Notes under the pieces: generated by a model
Database searches by the model: none
The model's input: only the letters and a program-made list of their open reading frames with translations
Told to the model about the DNA's origin: nothing
Source: Ariolimax columbianus
Lineage: Eukaryota; Mollusca; Gastropoda; Stylommatophora; Arionidae
DNA: 64,000 nt
Assembly (NCBI GenBank): GCA_036924085.1
Contig: JAVGWX010000013.1
Coordinates: 57,329,652 to 57,393,651, forward strand
Direction of reading: 5' to 3'
In this document: piece by piece, positions 48,101-57,529 of the stretch
How the letters are laid out: each line of letters opens with the position of its first letter
How positions within the stretch are numbered: the first letter of the stretch is position 1
Translations under genes and position numbers: made by a program

Positions 48101-48350
48101 CTTTGTTGTTATTCTTTTTTTTCTTGTCATTCTTCCTCTTTGTCATTCTCTTCTTGTCATTCTTCTTGTTGTAATTCTTCTTCTTGTCATTCTTCTTCAT
48201 CGTCGACTTCTTCTTTTTGTGATTTCTTATTTTTCGTCTTATTCGTCTTCTTCTTCTTCTATTTTTATTCTTATTCTTCTTTTTGGCCGTTTTTTTTTCT
48301 ATTTTCCTTCTTCTTCTTCTTTCTTTTTTTTGTATTTTTTCTTTTGTTTT
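39180..48350. repeat. 9.2-kb TTC/TTG/TCA pyrimidine-rich array
   Basis: The array is built of triplets, typically TTCTTCTTGTTGTCA (15 bp) and 12-, 18- and 21-bp variants with extra TTC or TTG. Length changes are almost always multiples of 3, so plus-strand frames of 1,347, 1,095 and 988 codons stay open, reading FFLLSFF, SSCCHSS or LLVVILL, with Lys/Arg/Asn-rich frames opposite. Blocks recur, for example CATTCATCTTGTTGTCAGTC with CTTGTGATCATTCTTGTCGTC at 42710, 43053 and 44772; a 172-bp unit at 43534/43706; and a block with CCTCTTTGTCATTCTC five times between 47750 and 48150. I treat the frames as non-genic. Confidence 0.93.
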
Positions 48351-49039
48351 GTGTTGCAGCAGAGAGGAGGTGTGTCTTGGCCTCTGGTTTGCATTAGGTG
48401 TGGGACTTGTGCAGTCGTTATGTTGGACCTATGGATTGTTTCTTTGGTCACCTCTATCTATTGGTGTCACGGTCGACCTCTTGCTAGTGGCCCTGAAAGC
48501 CCCATAGTATGACCTCGCTGCAGGTTGATCATCCTTGTCAAAGAGCCAACTTTTTGTTCTGTGTTTCAACACAGTAATTAGTCTCCACCATTGTCCTCAA
48601 TGACATGTCTCGAATTTTCTCGCGAATTGTTTGTACATATCGCATATCACAGGTGTCGCCCGACCTAACGTTTGTGTTTATCTAACAGGGCCCAAACTAG
48701 ACACTGGTAACATAACATATACATTATCTACGTGTTTATCGGCGTCTGTATAGTTAACCTAATGACACTTGACTGTTGCTGTATCAGTGCCAGCTGGAAG
48801 TGCACCATGTTTGAGTTTTGAATTCGGTTTCCTGTTATTTATTTTGCTGCTTATAATTCCCACATGTTGGATTTGCTGACTCCATCCATGCCTCTAAGCC
48901 TTGTTTTGTCTACTCTAATGAATGTTCTTGCTAGCTACAATGTAAATTATTCGTTGCTTCCTTTTCCGGCCCCCGGTAGGACGTCCTGTGCCAACCAGTT
49001 AATATCTTCTCCTTCCTCTTCGTACACTGTCAGACGTCA
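48351..49039. other. intergenic, no gene seen
   Basis: A 74-codon frame leaving the array (48283-48507) is hydrophobic with no family match. The CR1 sequence interrupted at 39180 does not resume here as far as I can see. Confidence 0.45.
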
Positions 49040-49413
49040 ACTTGAATTTGTTCGAAGAAAGCAGTTGTCATCCTGAGGCTGTCGACACTGCCATACAGCT
49101 TGTCTAGTGTTGGTACTGGTGATGGCCACATGTACTTTCTCTGGTCCTCGTATGTCGGGAAATTTTGCAGCTGATGTTCAGGGGTCATTTTCCCGGTAAC
49201 ACAGGTGCATTCGTCAGTAGCACTTATCTTCAGTTTGCTGAATAGATTGTACCTCAGTCTGTTGTGGCCTGTGAGGAGTCTGAAGACCGCCCCCCGCTCT
49301 CTTCTGTTCAGCTGGTAATATGCATCATTTTTTGTGTAGCCAGTATGCTCTGTTTCCCATTTGGCCATGTATCTGGCTCTAATAAGCCTTTTGGACCCTT
49401 CGTAGGTCACAGT
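49040..49413 (-). pseudogene. LINE C-terminus after RNase H, 5'-truncated
   Basis: The minus strand reads VTYEGSKRLIRARYMAKWET, then VFRLLTGHNRLRYNLFSKL, then TDECTCVTGKMTPEHQLQN and YEDQRKYMWPSP. It is collinear with the plus-strand copy at 56910-57260. The zinc-finger-like C.C...H...C pattern at the end of RNase H LINEs has lost its last Cys (NF for NC). The frame is open for 126 codons but lacks the RNase H core and RT. Confidence 0.78.
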
Positions 49414-49584
49414 AGAATCTAGCCAGTTAATATAAAAACATTAAAATCTCCCGTGAAGCACAGGTCTTCTACAAATATTGGCATATCGAGACTTTCCTAT
49501 TTCCTGTAATTGGTGTTTCCTCATCGCATACACGCTTTCAGTGCCAGCATTTTATATTAACAAACAAAGGTAACAAATAAAAAC

Positions 49585-49840
49585 CACTGAAACAACACAG
49601 ATGCAATGCCTGCACATAATGCTTGGGGTAACAAGATTGGATAGAATCAGAAAGAAATCATTCTATTAGGAGACAAGTAGGTACAGCCCCAGTGATGAAC
49701 CTGATCAAGGGACAGGTAAGTAAATGGTTCGGCCACGTGGGATAAATCCAACAACAGATAATATCCCTGAGTATACAATGCTATACAGATAATGTACCAA
49801 GCCAAGGTTCTTCGACGCAAAGATGGACAGCAGAAATAAC
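49585..49840 (+). pseudogene. LINE C-terminal fragment (VTRRDRIRN family)
   Basis: The plus strand reads MQCLHIMLGVTRLDRI, then after a frameshift SIRRQVGTAPVMNLIKGQ, SKWFGHVG and STQRWTAEIT. It belongs to the same LINE type as 20388-21065 and 61925-62890. It runs straight into the 57-bp array on the same strand. Confidence 0.65.
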
Positions 49841-49859
49841 ATAAGCTTCCCGTGTAGCT

Positions 49860-50165
49860 CTTCATAACCTGACGCTGAAAGACACTAGCACATACTAGGG
49901 CCCGGTCAAGAAACCTCTTCATAACCTGACACTGAAAGGAACAAGCACATACTAGAGCCCAGTCAAGAAACCTCTTCATAACCTGACACTGAAAGGAACA
50001 AGCACATACTAGAGCCCGGTCAAGAAACCTCTTCATAACCTGACACTGAAAGGAACAAGCACATACTAGAGCCCGGTCAAGAAACCTCTTCATAACCTGA
50101 CGTTGAAAGGCACAAGCACATACAATGGCCCGGTCAAGAAACCTCTTCATAACTTGACGCTGAAA
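49860..50165 (+). repeat. 57-bp minisatellite derived from LINE C-terminus, about 5 copies
   Basis: The unit is AAGAAACCTCTTCATAACCT, then GACACTGAAAGGAACAAGCA, then CATACTAGAGCCCGGTC. The least altered unit reads KAQAHTMARSRNLFIT on plus, like the (A..LA.DR..(W/F)R) block near LINE C-termini. It follows the LINE relic on the same strand, and its reverse complement resembles the unit at 19914. Confidence 0.8.
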
Positions 50166-50879
50166 GGCACAATTTATACGCAGTACAAAAATGAAATGAA
50201 TGAAGAAAGTTTAAACGATACTTCTAACAAAACATATAACACTAACTTTTGTTAGAAATACAAAATGCATTATTTGGTCGTTTTAAAAGAGTAGATAATA
50301 TATGATAATATAAGGTAGTGTTTATATGGGTTGTAACTACGTGTTCTCACTTGATCCATTTACCAGTCATGTTGTCAGGCCATAAATACTCGTTGATGTT
50401 CGTGCGTACCCATGTGTCAGTGCAAGTGTTACGTGTCTCGATGAGTCGGTGATCTCAAAAGTCCATTACTAGACCTAGCTGTCAGCCCCACATTTCTAAT
50501 CTCAGGTGCCCATTACTACGCCTGGCTGTCAGCTGTACATTTGTGATCGACAATAGAATTGACTAGAGCGACAGATCACACAATTTATATACCACAATCT
50601 GGCGCGCTAATGTGGTTTCCACCGGTGACACCCGTCTGAACATTGCGTTATTATCTGGGGACAAAGGAAAGTCTGGTTCACAATATTATGTGTCTTTGCT
50701 GGATCGAGCAATGCTTCTCAATGCGTTTAATAGAAGTCTCGTTAAGTGTATACACCCAGTCCGTCAGGTAGTTTTGTGAGCGTAACATAGAACAAATGAG
50801 AGACGGCTGTGGGCAGGTCGGCGACGGAATTTTGTCATAAACGTATTCACTGTCTGGGGGAGATTAATGCATGTACTTG
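50166..50879. other. intergenic, no gene seen
   Basis: No recognisable domain. A weak direct repeat (CCATTACTA(G/C)(A/G)CCT(A/G)GCTGTCAGC) lies at 50463 and 50508. Confidence 0.45.
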
Positions 50880-51110
50880 TCCCCTTCCTCTATCCAGGAA
50901 GGTTATGCGTGTTTTTTGTTTAATGCCCATAACGAGAAAGTTTACGTACTCATGAAGGTAGCCCGTAGTCTTCCAGGCGGTTGTGCTATTTCTGGGTTTA
51001 TCTGTGTATCGATCTCTACTATGGGGATTGCGTCGATCCCTCACAGCTAAGCTGCCAAGAAGAACAACCCGTTTCAACGATGACTACGGGGATGCGAGGT
51101 TGGGGTCTTG
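50880..51110 (+). mobile_element. dispersed repeat, copy C
   Basis: TCTTCCAGGCGGTTGTGCTA, CTCTACTATGGGGATTGCGT, CAGCTAAGCTGCCAAGAAG, CCCGTTTCAACG and GGGTCTTGGCCAGTATGTCT follow the same order as copies A and B and lead into 36-bp units. Confidence 0.65.
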
Positions 51111-51299
51111 GCCAGTATGTCTTACCTGACCCTGACTACCATGTCTAATCAGTATGTTTTACCTGACCCTGACTAACATGTCTAATCAGTATGTTTTACC
51201 TGACCCTGACTAATATGTCTGATCAGTATGTTTCACCTGACCATGACTAACATGTCTGATTAATATGTTTTACCTGATCCTGACAAACTTAATCTGATC
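51111..51299. repeat. 36-bp repeat, about 5 copies
   Basis: Units of the form CCTGACTAACATGTCTAATC followed by AGTATGTTTTACCTGACC are relatives of the 16500 and 18205 arrays. The last unit ends in TCTGATCA before the TTAAC tract. Confidence 0.9.
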
Positions 51300-51865
51300 A
51301 TTAATTTATTTAACTTAACTTAACTTATGATAACCGACCTTAACTTCATTTAACTTAACTTAACTGACCGTTACTCAATTTAACTTAACTTAACTTAACT
51401 GACCTTGACTTAAATTAACTTAATTTAACTCACCTTAATTTAATTGACCTTAACTTAACTTAACTGACCTTAACTTAACTTAACTGGCCTTAACTTAACT
51501 TAACTGACCTTAACGTAACTAAATTTACCTTAACTTAATTGACCTTAACTTAACTTAACTGACCTTAACTTACCTTAACTGACCTTAACTTAACTTAACT
51601 GATCTTAACTTAAATTAACTGACCTCAATTTAACTTAACTGATCTTAACTTAACTTAAATGACCTTAATTGACCCTAACCTAGCGTAACTTAACTTAACA
51701 GACCTTAACTTAATTTAACTTTATTTAACTGACCTTATCTCAACTGACCTGAACTTAACTAACCTAACTTAACTAATCTTAACTTAACCTACCTTAACTT
51801 GATTTAACTTAACTTAACTGATATTAACTTAACTGGCCTTAACTTAACTTAAATTAGCTTCTTTG
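51300..51865. repeat. TTAAC pentamer array, about 565 bp
   Basis: TTAAC pentamers are interspersed with TGACC, most often as TTAACTTAACTGACC (15 bp). In the opposite strand this is the TTAAG tail of a CR1 element, here greatly expanded. Confidence 0.93.
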
Positions 51866-51906
51866 TATTGATTTAGAAGACCATGCAGAGTCTGTATACA
51901 ACCAGT
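51866..51906 (-). mobile_element. CR1 LINE 3' terminal fragment
   Basis: The minus strand reads CTGGTTGTATACAGACTCTG then CATGGTCTTCTAAATCA, the same 3' end as the CR1 copy at 18366-18415, followed by the expanded tail. Confidence 0.85.
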
Positions 51907-52360
51907 TTCTCATTCCAGTTAGGTAGTTTTGTTACAACGTGACCAGTGAACGATTGAAAGTCGACCCCGCGCTGCACCGCTGGTGCTGGAGTGGTCTGGG
52001 CTGATGGATCTGAGGACCAGTATTGTTTAAGGTCATATGTCTGCTGAGGTATGAGTCGGATGATAATGCAATTTTTGCAAACTTGACGGTTGGTATGTGC
52101 TGTTTACACCAGAAGTGACGTCATCATACGTATGTTCACTTGGTGCAGTTAGGTCCGGTTTCATTTGAACACGCCTCTTACAACAACCATACAAACAACG
52201 GTGTCCTTTGTAAGAGAAACCGGGACCTTGATCTCAAGTATTGACAAAGAACAGGAAGTTGTGTATGCCCCCCCCCGCCCCCCCCCCCCCATGGGGGCTT
52301 ACAGTCAGGCCTTCTTGAAGCTCTCTCTGTCAACATACTGAGGGCTTGCGGCCCAGCTTT
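51907..52360. other. intergenic, no gene seen
   Basis: No gene. It includes a C-rich tract with one G at 52268-52290. Confidence 0.45.
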
Positions 52361-52444
52361 CAGAAGTACTATCTGTTGACTCAATCATGACTTGAATCCA
52401 TTCAGAAGTACTATCTGTTGACTCAGTCATGACTTGAATCCATT
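52361..52444. repeat. 42-bp tandem duplication
   Basis: CAGAAGTACTATCTGTTGAC and the bases that follow occur twice with one base difference. Confidence 0.9.
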
Positions 52445-52510
52445 CTTAAGAAACTGTCGTTGTCAATCAACTGATGACTTATTGGATGAAGCTGGCAAGA
52501 TATCTCTGTC

Positions 52511-52602
52511 GACCCACTCTGGACCTGCAGTCCGGTCTTGAGGATCTTCCAATGTTGACCCACTCTGGACCTGCAGTCCGGTCTTGAGGATCTTCCAATG
52601 TC
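52511..52602. repeat. 46-bp tandem duplication
   Basis: GACCCACTCTGGACCTGCAG and the bases that follow occur twice; a third partial start (GACCCACTGAGG) follows. Confidence 0.9.
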
Positions 52603-52639
52603 GACCCACTGAGGGGGCAAAATCCAGTCTTCTCATACT

Positions 52640-53436
52640 GCATCTATCCCTTTCTCTCAATTTCTCTCGCTCCCTCTCTCTTTATTTATGTGTGTCTCTC
52701 TCTCTCTCCCTATCTGTTTATCTCTCTCTGTATCTCTCTAATTCCATATCTCTCAATTTTTCTATCTCTCTATCTGTCTCTCTCTATTTCTCTCTCTGTC
52801 TCTCTCTTTATTTCTCTTTCTCTCTCCCTCTCTTTATATTTCTATCTCTCTCTATTTCTCTCTCTGTATCTCTCAATTTCTCTTTCTGTATATCTCTATT
52901 TCTCTCTCTGTCTCTCTCTTTATTTCTATTTCTCTCTCCCTCTTTTTATATTTCTATATCTGTCTCTCAATTTCTCACTGTATCTCTCTACTTCTCTCTC
53001 TATATATATTTCTATGTCTCTATATATCTCTATGTCTTTCTGTTTCTCTCTTTATTTATCTTTCTCTCTCCGTCTCTTTATATATCTATCTTTGTCTCTC
53101 TATTTCTCTCTCTGTATCTCTCTATTTCTCTCTGTATATCTCTATTTCTTTCTCTCTGTATCTCTATATTTCTTTCTCTCTGTATCTCTTTCCCTATTTA
53201 TCTATATGTGTGTGTCTCTCTCTATGTATCTCTATATGTATCTCTCTATGTATCTCTCTATGTATCTCTCTATGTATCTCACTCCCTATTTCTCTCTATG
53301 TCTCTCTCTACGTGTCTCTCTCTGTCACTTTCGCTATTTCTCTCTGTCTTTCTCTCTCTCTATTTACCTTCTCTCTAACACTCCCTCTCACTTTTTCTCT
53401 CTGTCTCTCATTCTCTCTCTCTCTCTTTCTTTCTAT
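52640..53436. repeat. CT-rich degenerate microsatellite, about 800 bp
   Basis: TCTCTCTCTATTTCTCTCTC-type sequence with TATATC and TGTATC interruptions. The 250-codon Ser/Leu/Tyr-rich frames are artefacts. Confidence 0.95.
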
Positions 53437-53448
53437 ATACATATATAA

Positions 53449-53524
<76 letters not shown>
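53437..53524. repeat. (AT)n microsatellite
   Basis: About 88 bp of TATA-type repeats, with about 60 bp of pure AT. Confidence 0.95.
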
Positions 53525-53527
<3 letters not shown>

Positions 53528-53540
53528 TCTCTTTCTGCCA

Positions 53541-53579
53541 ATTCACGAATGTCACAAAAACCAGCTTTGGGAACCACTG
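53541..53579 (-). other. hAT-like terminus (single end)
   Basis: On the minus strand CAGTGGTTCCCAAAGCTGG resembles the ends of the 3886-4819 element. No partner end was found to the left of the microsatellite. Confidence 0.45.
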
Positions 53580-53939
53580 TGTGAACTGCTTTCGACTTTG
53601 GTTAATCGATATTTCAAAGTAATTGCAACACGCTTTATAGTCTGATCTGGCATAGCCAAGGTGTGTATCCTCAAGCGTTTATCATTAATACATATTGTGT
53701 ATCCGCAAGTCCATTAATAAAGGGAGGACACGTGACACCATTTGTCATATTTGATGACGACCCTAATTTAATTACCTGAAGCCTCATTTCTAAATAGAAA
53801 GAAATGGCTTGTGTTCATAACAATTCATTGCCATTGGTAAGGCGAGTGAGCAATTCCATGTAGCATTAAAAAAAAAAAGGCAAATACAATGTTAGGTATG
53901 ATACAAAGAAATCGTCATATTCATAAGACACAAAAGTGG
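53580..53939. other. intergenic, no gene seen
   Basis: AT-rich, with no recognisable domain. Confidence 0.45.
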
Positions 53940-54677
53940 AAACATAACAGAGAAGGCCTTCCCAACAGGAAAGTTGTCCACAAACCTCAGAGCAGAATCG
54001 ATGGCCCTCCTGCGAGCACTGAGAATACTTCAAACAGAAAGGCAACCTCCAACAAAAAATAGCTGTATTCACGGACTGCAGAGAACTATCAGAGACAATT
54101 CAAAAAACAAACAACGAACCACTGTTATCAGAGATCAGAACTGGGAAAACTCCAGAGATCCTCAACAATAGCGCTCCAGTGGCTACCCTCCCATTGCGGA
54201 ATCACGGGAAACGAGAGAGCTGATGTTCTGGCAAAAGATGGCAGCAAAAATGCACAATTTAATCATCGAGTACCATATAGAGAAATCAAGAACATCATCA
54301 GAAATCAGTATATACACCAATGGAGAGAAGACAGAAACGTAAGCAGTAGGCCAGACCCAATTCAACAACTCAGAAGAAATCAACAAACTACCTTATTTCG
54401 CATGAGAACTGGACACTGCAGACTACTAAAACATTTATACCGACTGAAGATCTCACACACTGATGAGTGCCCATGTGGAACAGGATGCCGGAACCCTGAT
54501 CATATTCTACAGGAATGCCCAATCTATAGGGACATGAGTTACCAGACCTGGCCCGAGCTGAGACAAAAGCTGTGGGGCAGCCGCTCCGACCTGGTGAAGA
54601 CTACAGACTTCATCATGGCGACTGGCCTGCAGATACAGCATGACCAAAAGATCCTGAACGCAAAGAAGAAGAGTTAA
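53940..54677 (+). pseudogene. LINE RNase H domain and C-terminus with frameshifts
   Basis: The plus strand reads RAESMALLRALRILQ near 54000 (RNase H Glu block), then in another frame KIAVFTDCRELSETIQ near 54057-54105 (Asp block), and after a third shift near 54135 IALQWLPSHCGITGNERADV and LAKDGS (54168-54240), ending LFRMRTGHCRLLKHLYRL, TDECPCGTG and HILQECP with a CxC...H...C pattern and a stop at 54675. The order is that of the RNase H and tail of LINEs related to those at 49040 and 56690, but the sequence is clearly diverged from them. At least two frameshifts break it. Confidence 0.82.
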
Positions 54678-54689
54678 AGCTAGATTGGA

Positions 54690-54850
54690 GTTCTGTGTAC
54701 AGGCGTGGAGTACTATGTGAAGGTGTAGAGTACTGTGTACAGGTGTAGAGTACTGTGTACAGGCGTGGAGTACTATGTACAGGTGTAGAGTACTGTGTAC
54801 AGGTGTAGAGTACTGTGTACAGGTGTAGAGTACTGTGTACAGGCGTGGAG
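54690..54850. repeat. 20-bp tandem repeat, about 8 copies
   Basis: The unit TGTAGAGTACTGTGTACAGG starts 13 bp after the stop of the LINE relic, so it may be this element's 3' UTR or tail in expanded form. Confidence 0.92.
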
Positions 54851-55082
54851 ATATAATAATTCGTCCATCGTCGTCGATGAGTGCCACCACCATCATCATG
54901 TGTCATAAAGCAGCCTTGAGTTTGTGTCTGCGCTCATGACTGATCAAGTCAATTCGAGCCTGGAAAAGTCTATGACACGACCGGCAAACGTAATCAGCAG
55001 TTGGCACTGACATTTCTCTGCTCTGGACTTCCTGATTGCACGTCTATCCTGAGCTGCCTGGATACGGAGACCCTCGCTGTCG
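54851..55082. other. intergenic, no gene seen
   Basis: It contains CATCGTCGTCGATGAG followed by CCACCACCATCATCATG. No gene. Confidence 0.4.
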
Positions 55083-55110
55083 AGTGGATATAAACATGCT
55101 GGAAAGGATA
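55083..55110 (+). mobile_element. CR1 LINE fragment left of an insertion
   Basis: GGATATAAACATGCTGGAAAGGATA matches the GDINILERI codons of the CR1 copy at 18345-19475. The CR1 sequence resumes at about 56055. Confidence 0.6.
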
Positions 55111-55671
55111 TATTTACCTTTCTTTTGTTCTTCTGTTTCTGAGCCTACCACACATTCAACATATAATTGACTGCGAGAGCTAGAGGGCACAGGTGAGACG
55201 AGGGATCTACAAGGTGACACACAAATCAGTGAATCGCTTACAAGTTGGAGTATATGGATGCGATGGAAAAATATATGAGATTGGGCAAAACCTGATACAC
55301 CAAGACCAGACAGAAGGAAGTCAACACAGATGGGCCTCACAACAGAAGGAAGACACTTTTCAATTAATTTATATTGTACTCTTAATGCTTAAGTATCAAG
55401 TATATTGTTTGTCATATTTCCCAATCATTCCACCTCATTCATTCTCGTTGTACACCTCACTACACTGCTATCTTCACAATTGTGTATAAAATGTATGATG
55501 GGGTTTTATGTTTAGAGAAAGAAAAAAAAAATCAAAAAAAATCAGGAAATAAAAAAAGAGATCCGAATCAAGTATAAAAGAAAATAAATATACTCATTCC
55601 CAAAATGGTCCCATGAAAACAATTGTGCATATTTATGCAAATACCTACGGCGGACAACTAGGATCATCAAA
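55111..55671. other. non-CR1 insert within a CR1 copy
   Basis: The insert starts with a short pyrimidine stretch (TTTCTTTTGTTCTTCTG). No gene recognised; a 98-codon frame (55193-55489) has no match. Confidence 0.45.
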
Positions 55672-56040
55672 AGCGAGGAACAACGGGATGAACATCACGG
55701 AAATACCAGGCTAGGTACAAACAGATACACACACGCATCCAAGCACTGGTTTATGCGTCTTAATATCGCCCAAATTGACTGCGGTCTGGGTCGGAATAGG
55801 CGCGCCTCCGCCAGTAGAAACTAGTGAGGCAAACACATAACGAAAGGATAATTAGAAGCGAGGAACAACGGGAGGAACATCACGGAAACACCAGGTTAGG
55901 TACAAACAGATACACACACGCATCCAAGCACTGGTTTATGCGTCTTAATATCGCCCAAATTGACTACGGTCTGGTGTGGAATATGCGCGCCTCCGCCAGT
56001 AGAAACTAGTGAGGCAAACACATAAAATAAAAAAAATAAA
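55672..56040 (+). mobile_element. unclassified retroposon, tandem duplicate (184-bp offset), A-rich tail
   Basis: Two copies about 184 bp apart (GAGGAACAACGGGA at 55676 and 55860) each contain GCGTCTTAATATCGCCCAAA, TTGACT(G/A)CGGTCTGG, GCGCGCCTCCGCCAGTAGAA and ACTAGTGAGGCAAACACATA. The second ends in an AATAAA-type tail. An inverted third copy is at 62345-62520. No pol III B box is seen. Confidence 0.65.
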
Positions 56041-56054
56041 AATAAATAAATAAA

Positions 56055-56500
56055 GAAGAGCGAAAAAAGTTGACAGTGGAATTCTGAAATTATAGAAATG
56101 AGGAAAGACTCAGAAAAACCGGCCTACAGTGTCTAGAAAAGAGAAGAATTTGAGGTGACTTAATACATGTTTATAAGATGATCAACGGAAAGGATAAATT
56201 AGACTATAACAAGTTATTTTCAAAATGGAACCACCTACAAAAATAAGAGGTCATTGTTACACATTAACTAAAGAAAGTTCAAGATTAGATATTAGAAAAT
56301 ATTTCTTTTCAGTCAGAGAGTAGTGAATGCTTGGAATGCATTGCCACAGGAAATAGTGGAGGCAGGATCAATTGATGTATTACAAAATAATTTGTATGCG
56401 CAGTTATTTTTAGATCAAGGGAGGGAAGTTAAAGAAACTGGTTGTATACAGATTCTACAGTCTTCTAAACCAGCCAAAAGAAATCAATTTAAGTAAAATA
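56055..56500 (+). pseudogene. CR1 LINE C-terminus and 3' end
   Basis: The plus strand resumes the CR1 sequence at AAGAGCG...AAG and follows with RKTGLQCLE, RGHCYTLTKESSRLDIRKYF, WNALPQEIVEAGSIDVLQ and the 3' terminus CTGGTTGTATACAGATTCTA, ending in AATTTAAGTAAAATAAA. Stops and shifts are frequent. Confidence 0.8.
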
Positions 56501-56689
56501 AAAATATGTGTGTGTGTTTATATAAACTAAGTTGGCGTGGCAGATAGGTACAGCAGTCTATTTCAATTCAATTGAAAGCCCGTCACTCTGTTTGGCGCAT
56601 ATTCCATTGACAACCCTCCTCCAAGATGTTTGATCGTGTGCTGCCTGTTTTACCTCTTTCCAGTTGGGGTCGAAAGAGGGAAGTTCATA
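56501..56689. other. intergenic, no gene seen
   Basis: Nothing recognised. Confidence 0.4.
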
Positions 56690-57275
56690 TTCAGCCTCTG
56701 TTTACAGATGCCCTGGCCGTGGTTACAGCACTAAAAAGCCAGAAAAATACTGAACTTAATAACTTAAGAGCAGTACTCTGTCAACTATGCCAGCAGTCCG
56801 CACCAAAAAGAGTAGTGGTACAGTGGGTTCCATCCAACTGCAACATCCAAGGCAACGAGGAGGCAGACAGACTGGCAAAAGAAGGTGCAAGACTACCACA
56901 ACCAGATTTTAATGTGACCTACGAGGAGTCCAAAAGGTTTATTAGAGTCAGATACATGGCAAAAGGGGAAGCGGAACATACTGGCTACACAAAAAATGAT
57001 GCCTATTACCAGCTGAACAGAAAGAGCAGGTCATGGTCTTCAGACTCCGCACAGGCCACAACAGACTGAGGTATCATCTATTCAATAAATTGAAGATAGG
57101 TGGCACTGACGAATGCACCTGTGGTACAGGGAAAATGACCGCTGAACATCTGCTGCAAAATTGCCCGACATACGAGGACCAGAGAAAGCACATGTGGCCA
57201 TCACCAGTGGCAACACCAGACAAGCTCTATGGCAGTGTCGACAGCCTCAGGATGACAGCGTACGAAGAAAAGAAG
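56690..57275 (+). pseudogene. LINE RNase H domain and C-terminus, one frameshift
   Basis: The plus strand reads LFTDALAVVTALKSQ near 56700 (RNase H Asp block), VVVQWVPSNCNIQGNEEADR and LAKEGARLPQ (56812-56900), then VTYEESKRFIRVRYMAKGEA. Near 57027 a one-base indel changes frame, after which VFRLRTGHNRLRYHLFNKLK, TDECTCGTGKMTAEHLLQNC and YEDQRKHMWPSP follow. The C.C...H...C finger is complete here. The inverted copy at 49040-49413 does not share the frameshift, so the break is private to this copy. RT is absent to the left. Confidence 0.85.
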
Positions 57276-57529
57276 ATATTCAGCCTCTATTCCTGGTGTT
57301 ACTTAGCCAACCTCTGTTCCTATTCCCCTGTGAATTCCGTGACTAGGCCTGTCTGGCTACATTTGAGTGTGCTTTCTACATAGTGCATCCTAAAAGAAAA
57401 GGACAGCTAATTCTTCAGCCGACTTAACTACTGGCCAGGAATAAAGTGTTAAACACTTAAGTATTAAGCGTGTGTGAGATTGGATGGCCAGTTACCTTAC
57501 CTTATCTGCCTTTTCCTTTTCTAAGCGTT
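57276..57529. other. intergenic, no gene seen
   Basis: ATATTCAGCCTCTATTCCTG at 57276 partly repeats TATTCAGCCTCTGTTTACAG at 56688, so the RNase H relic is bracketed by a short direct repeat. Otherwise nothing recognised. Confidence 0.4.

Noticed and set aside
39166..48174. Very long plus-strand open frames (1,347, 1,095 and 988 codons)
   Set aside because: They consist only of Phe, Leu, Ser, Val, Ile and Cys from TTC/TTG/TCA triplets, are open in several frames at once, and have no domain. Triplet slippage explains the open length.
48283..48512. Exon with a splice acceptor (long pyrimidine tract, then TTGCAG near 48355)
   Set aside because: The pyrimidine tract is the satellite itself, so the resemblance is expected by chance. 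The downstream frame has no recognisable domain or donor site support.
52584..53448. 252- and 264-codon Ser/Leu/Tyr-rich frames
   Set aside because: Low-complexity translation of CT-rich sequence in two frames at once.
56690..57290. Short direct repeat (ATTCAGCCTCT) around the RNase H relic as a target duplication
   Set aside because: The left copy lies inside the RNase H reading (just before FTDALAV), so it cannot be a simple insertion boundary.
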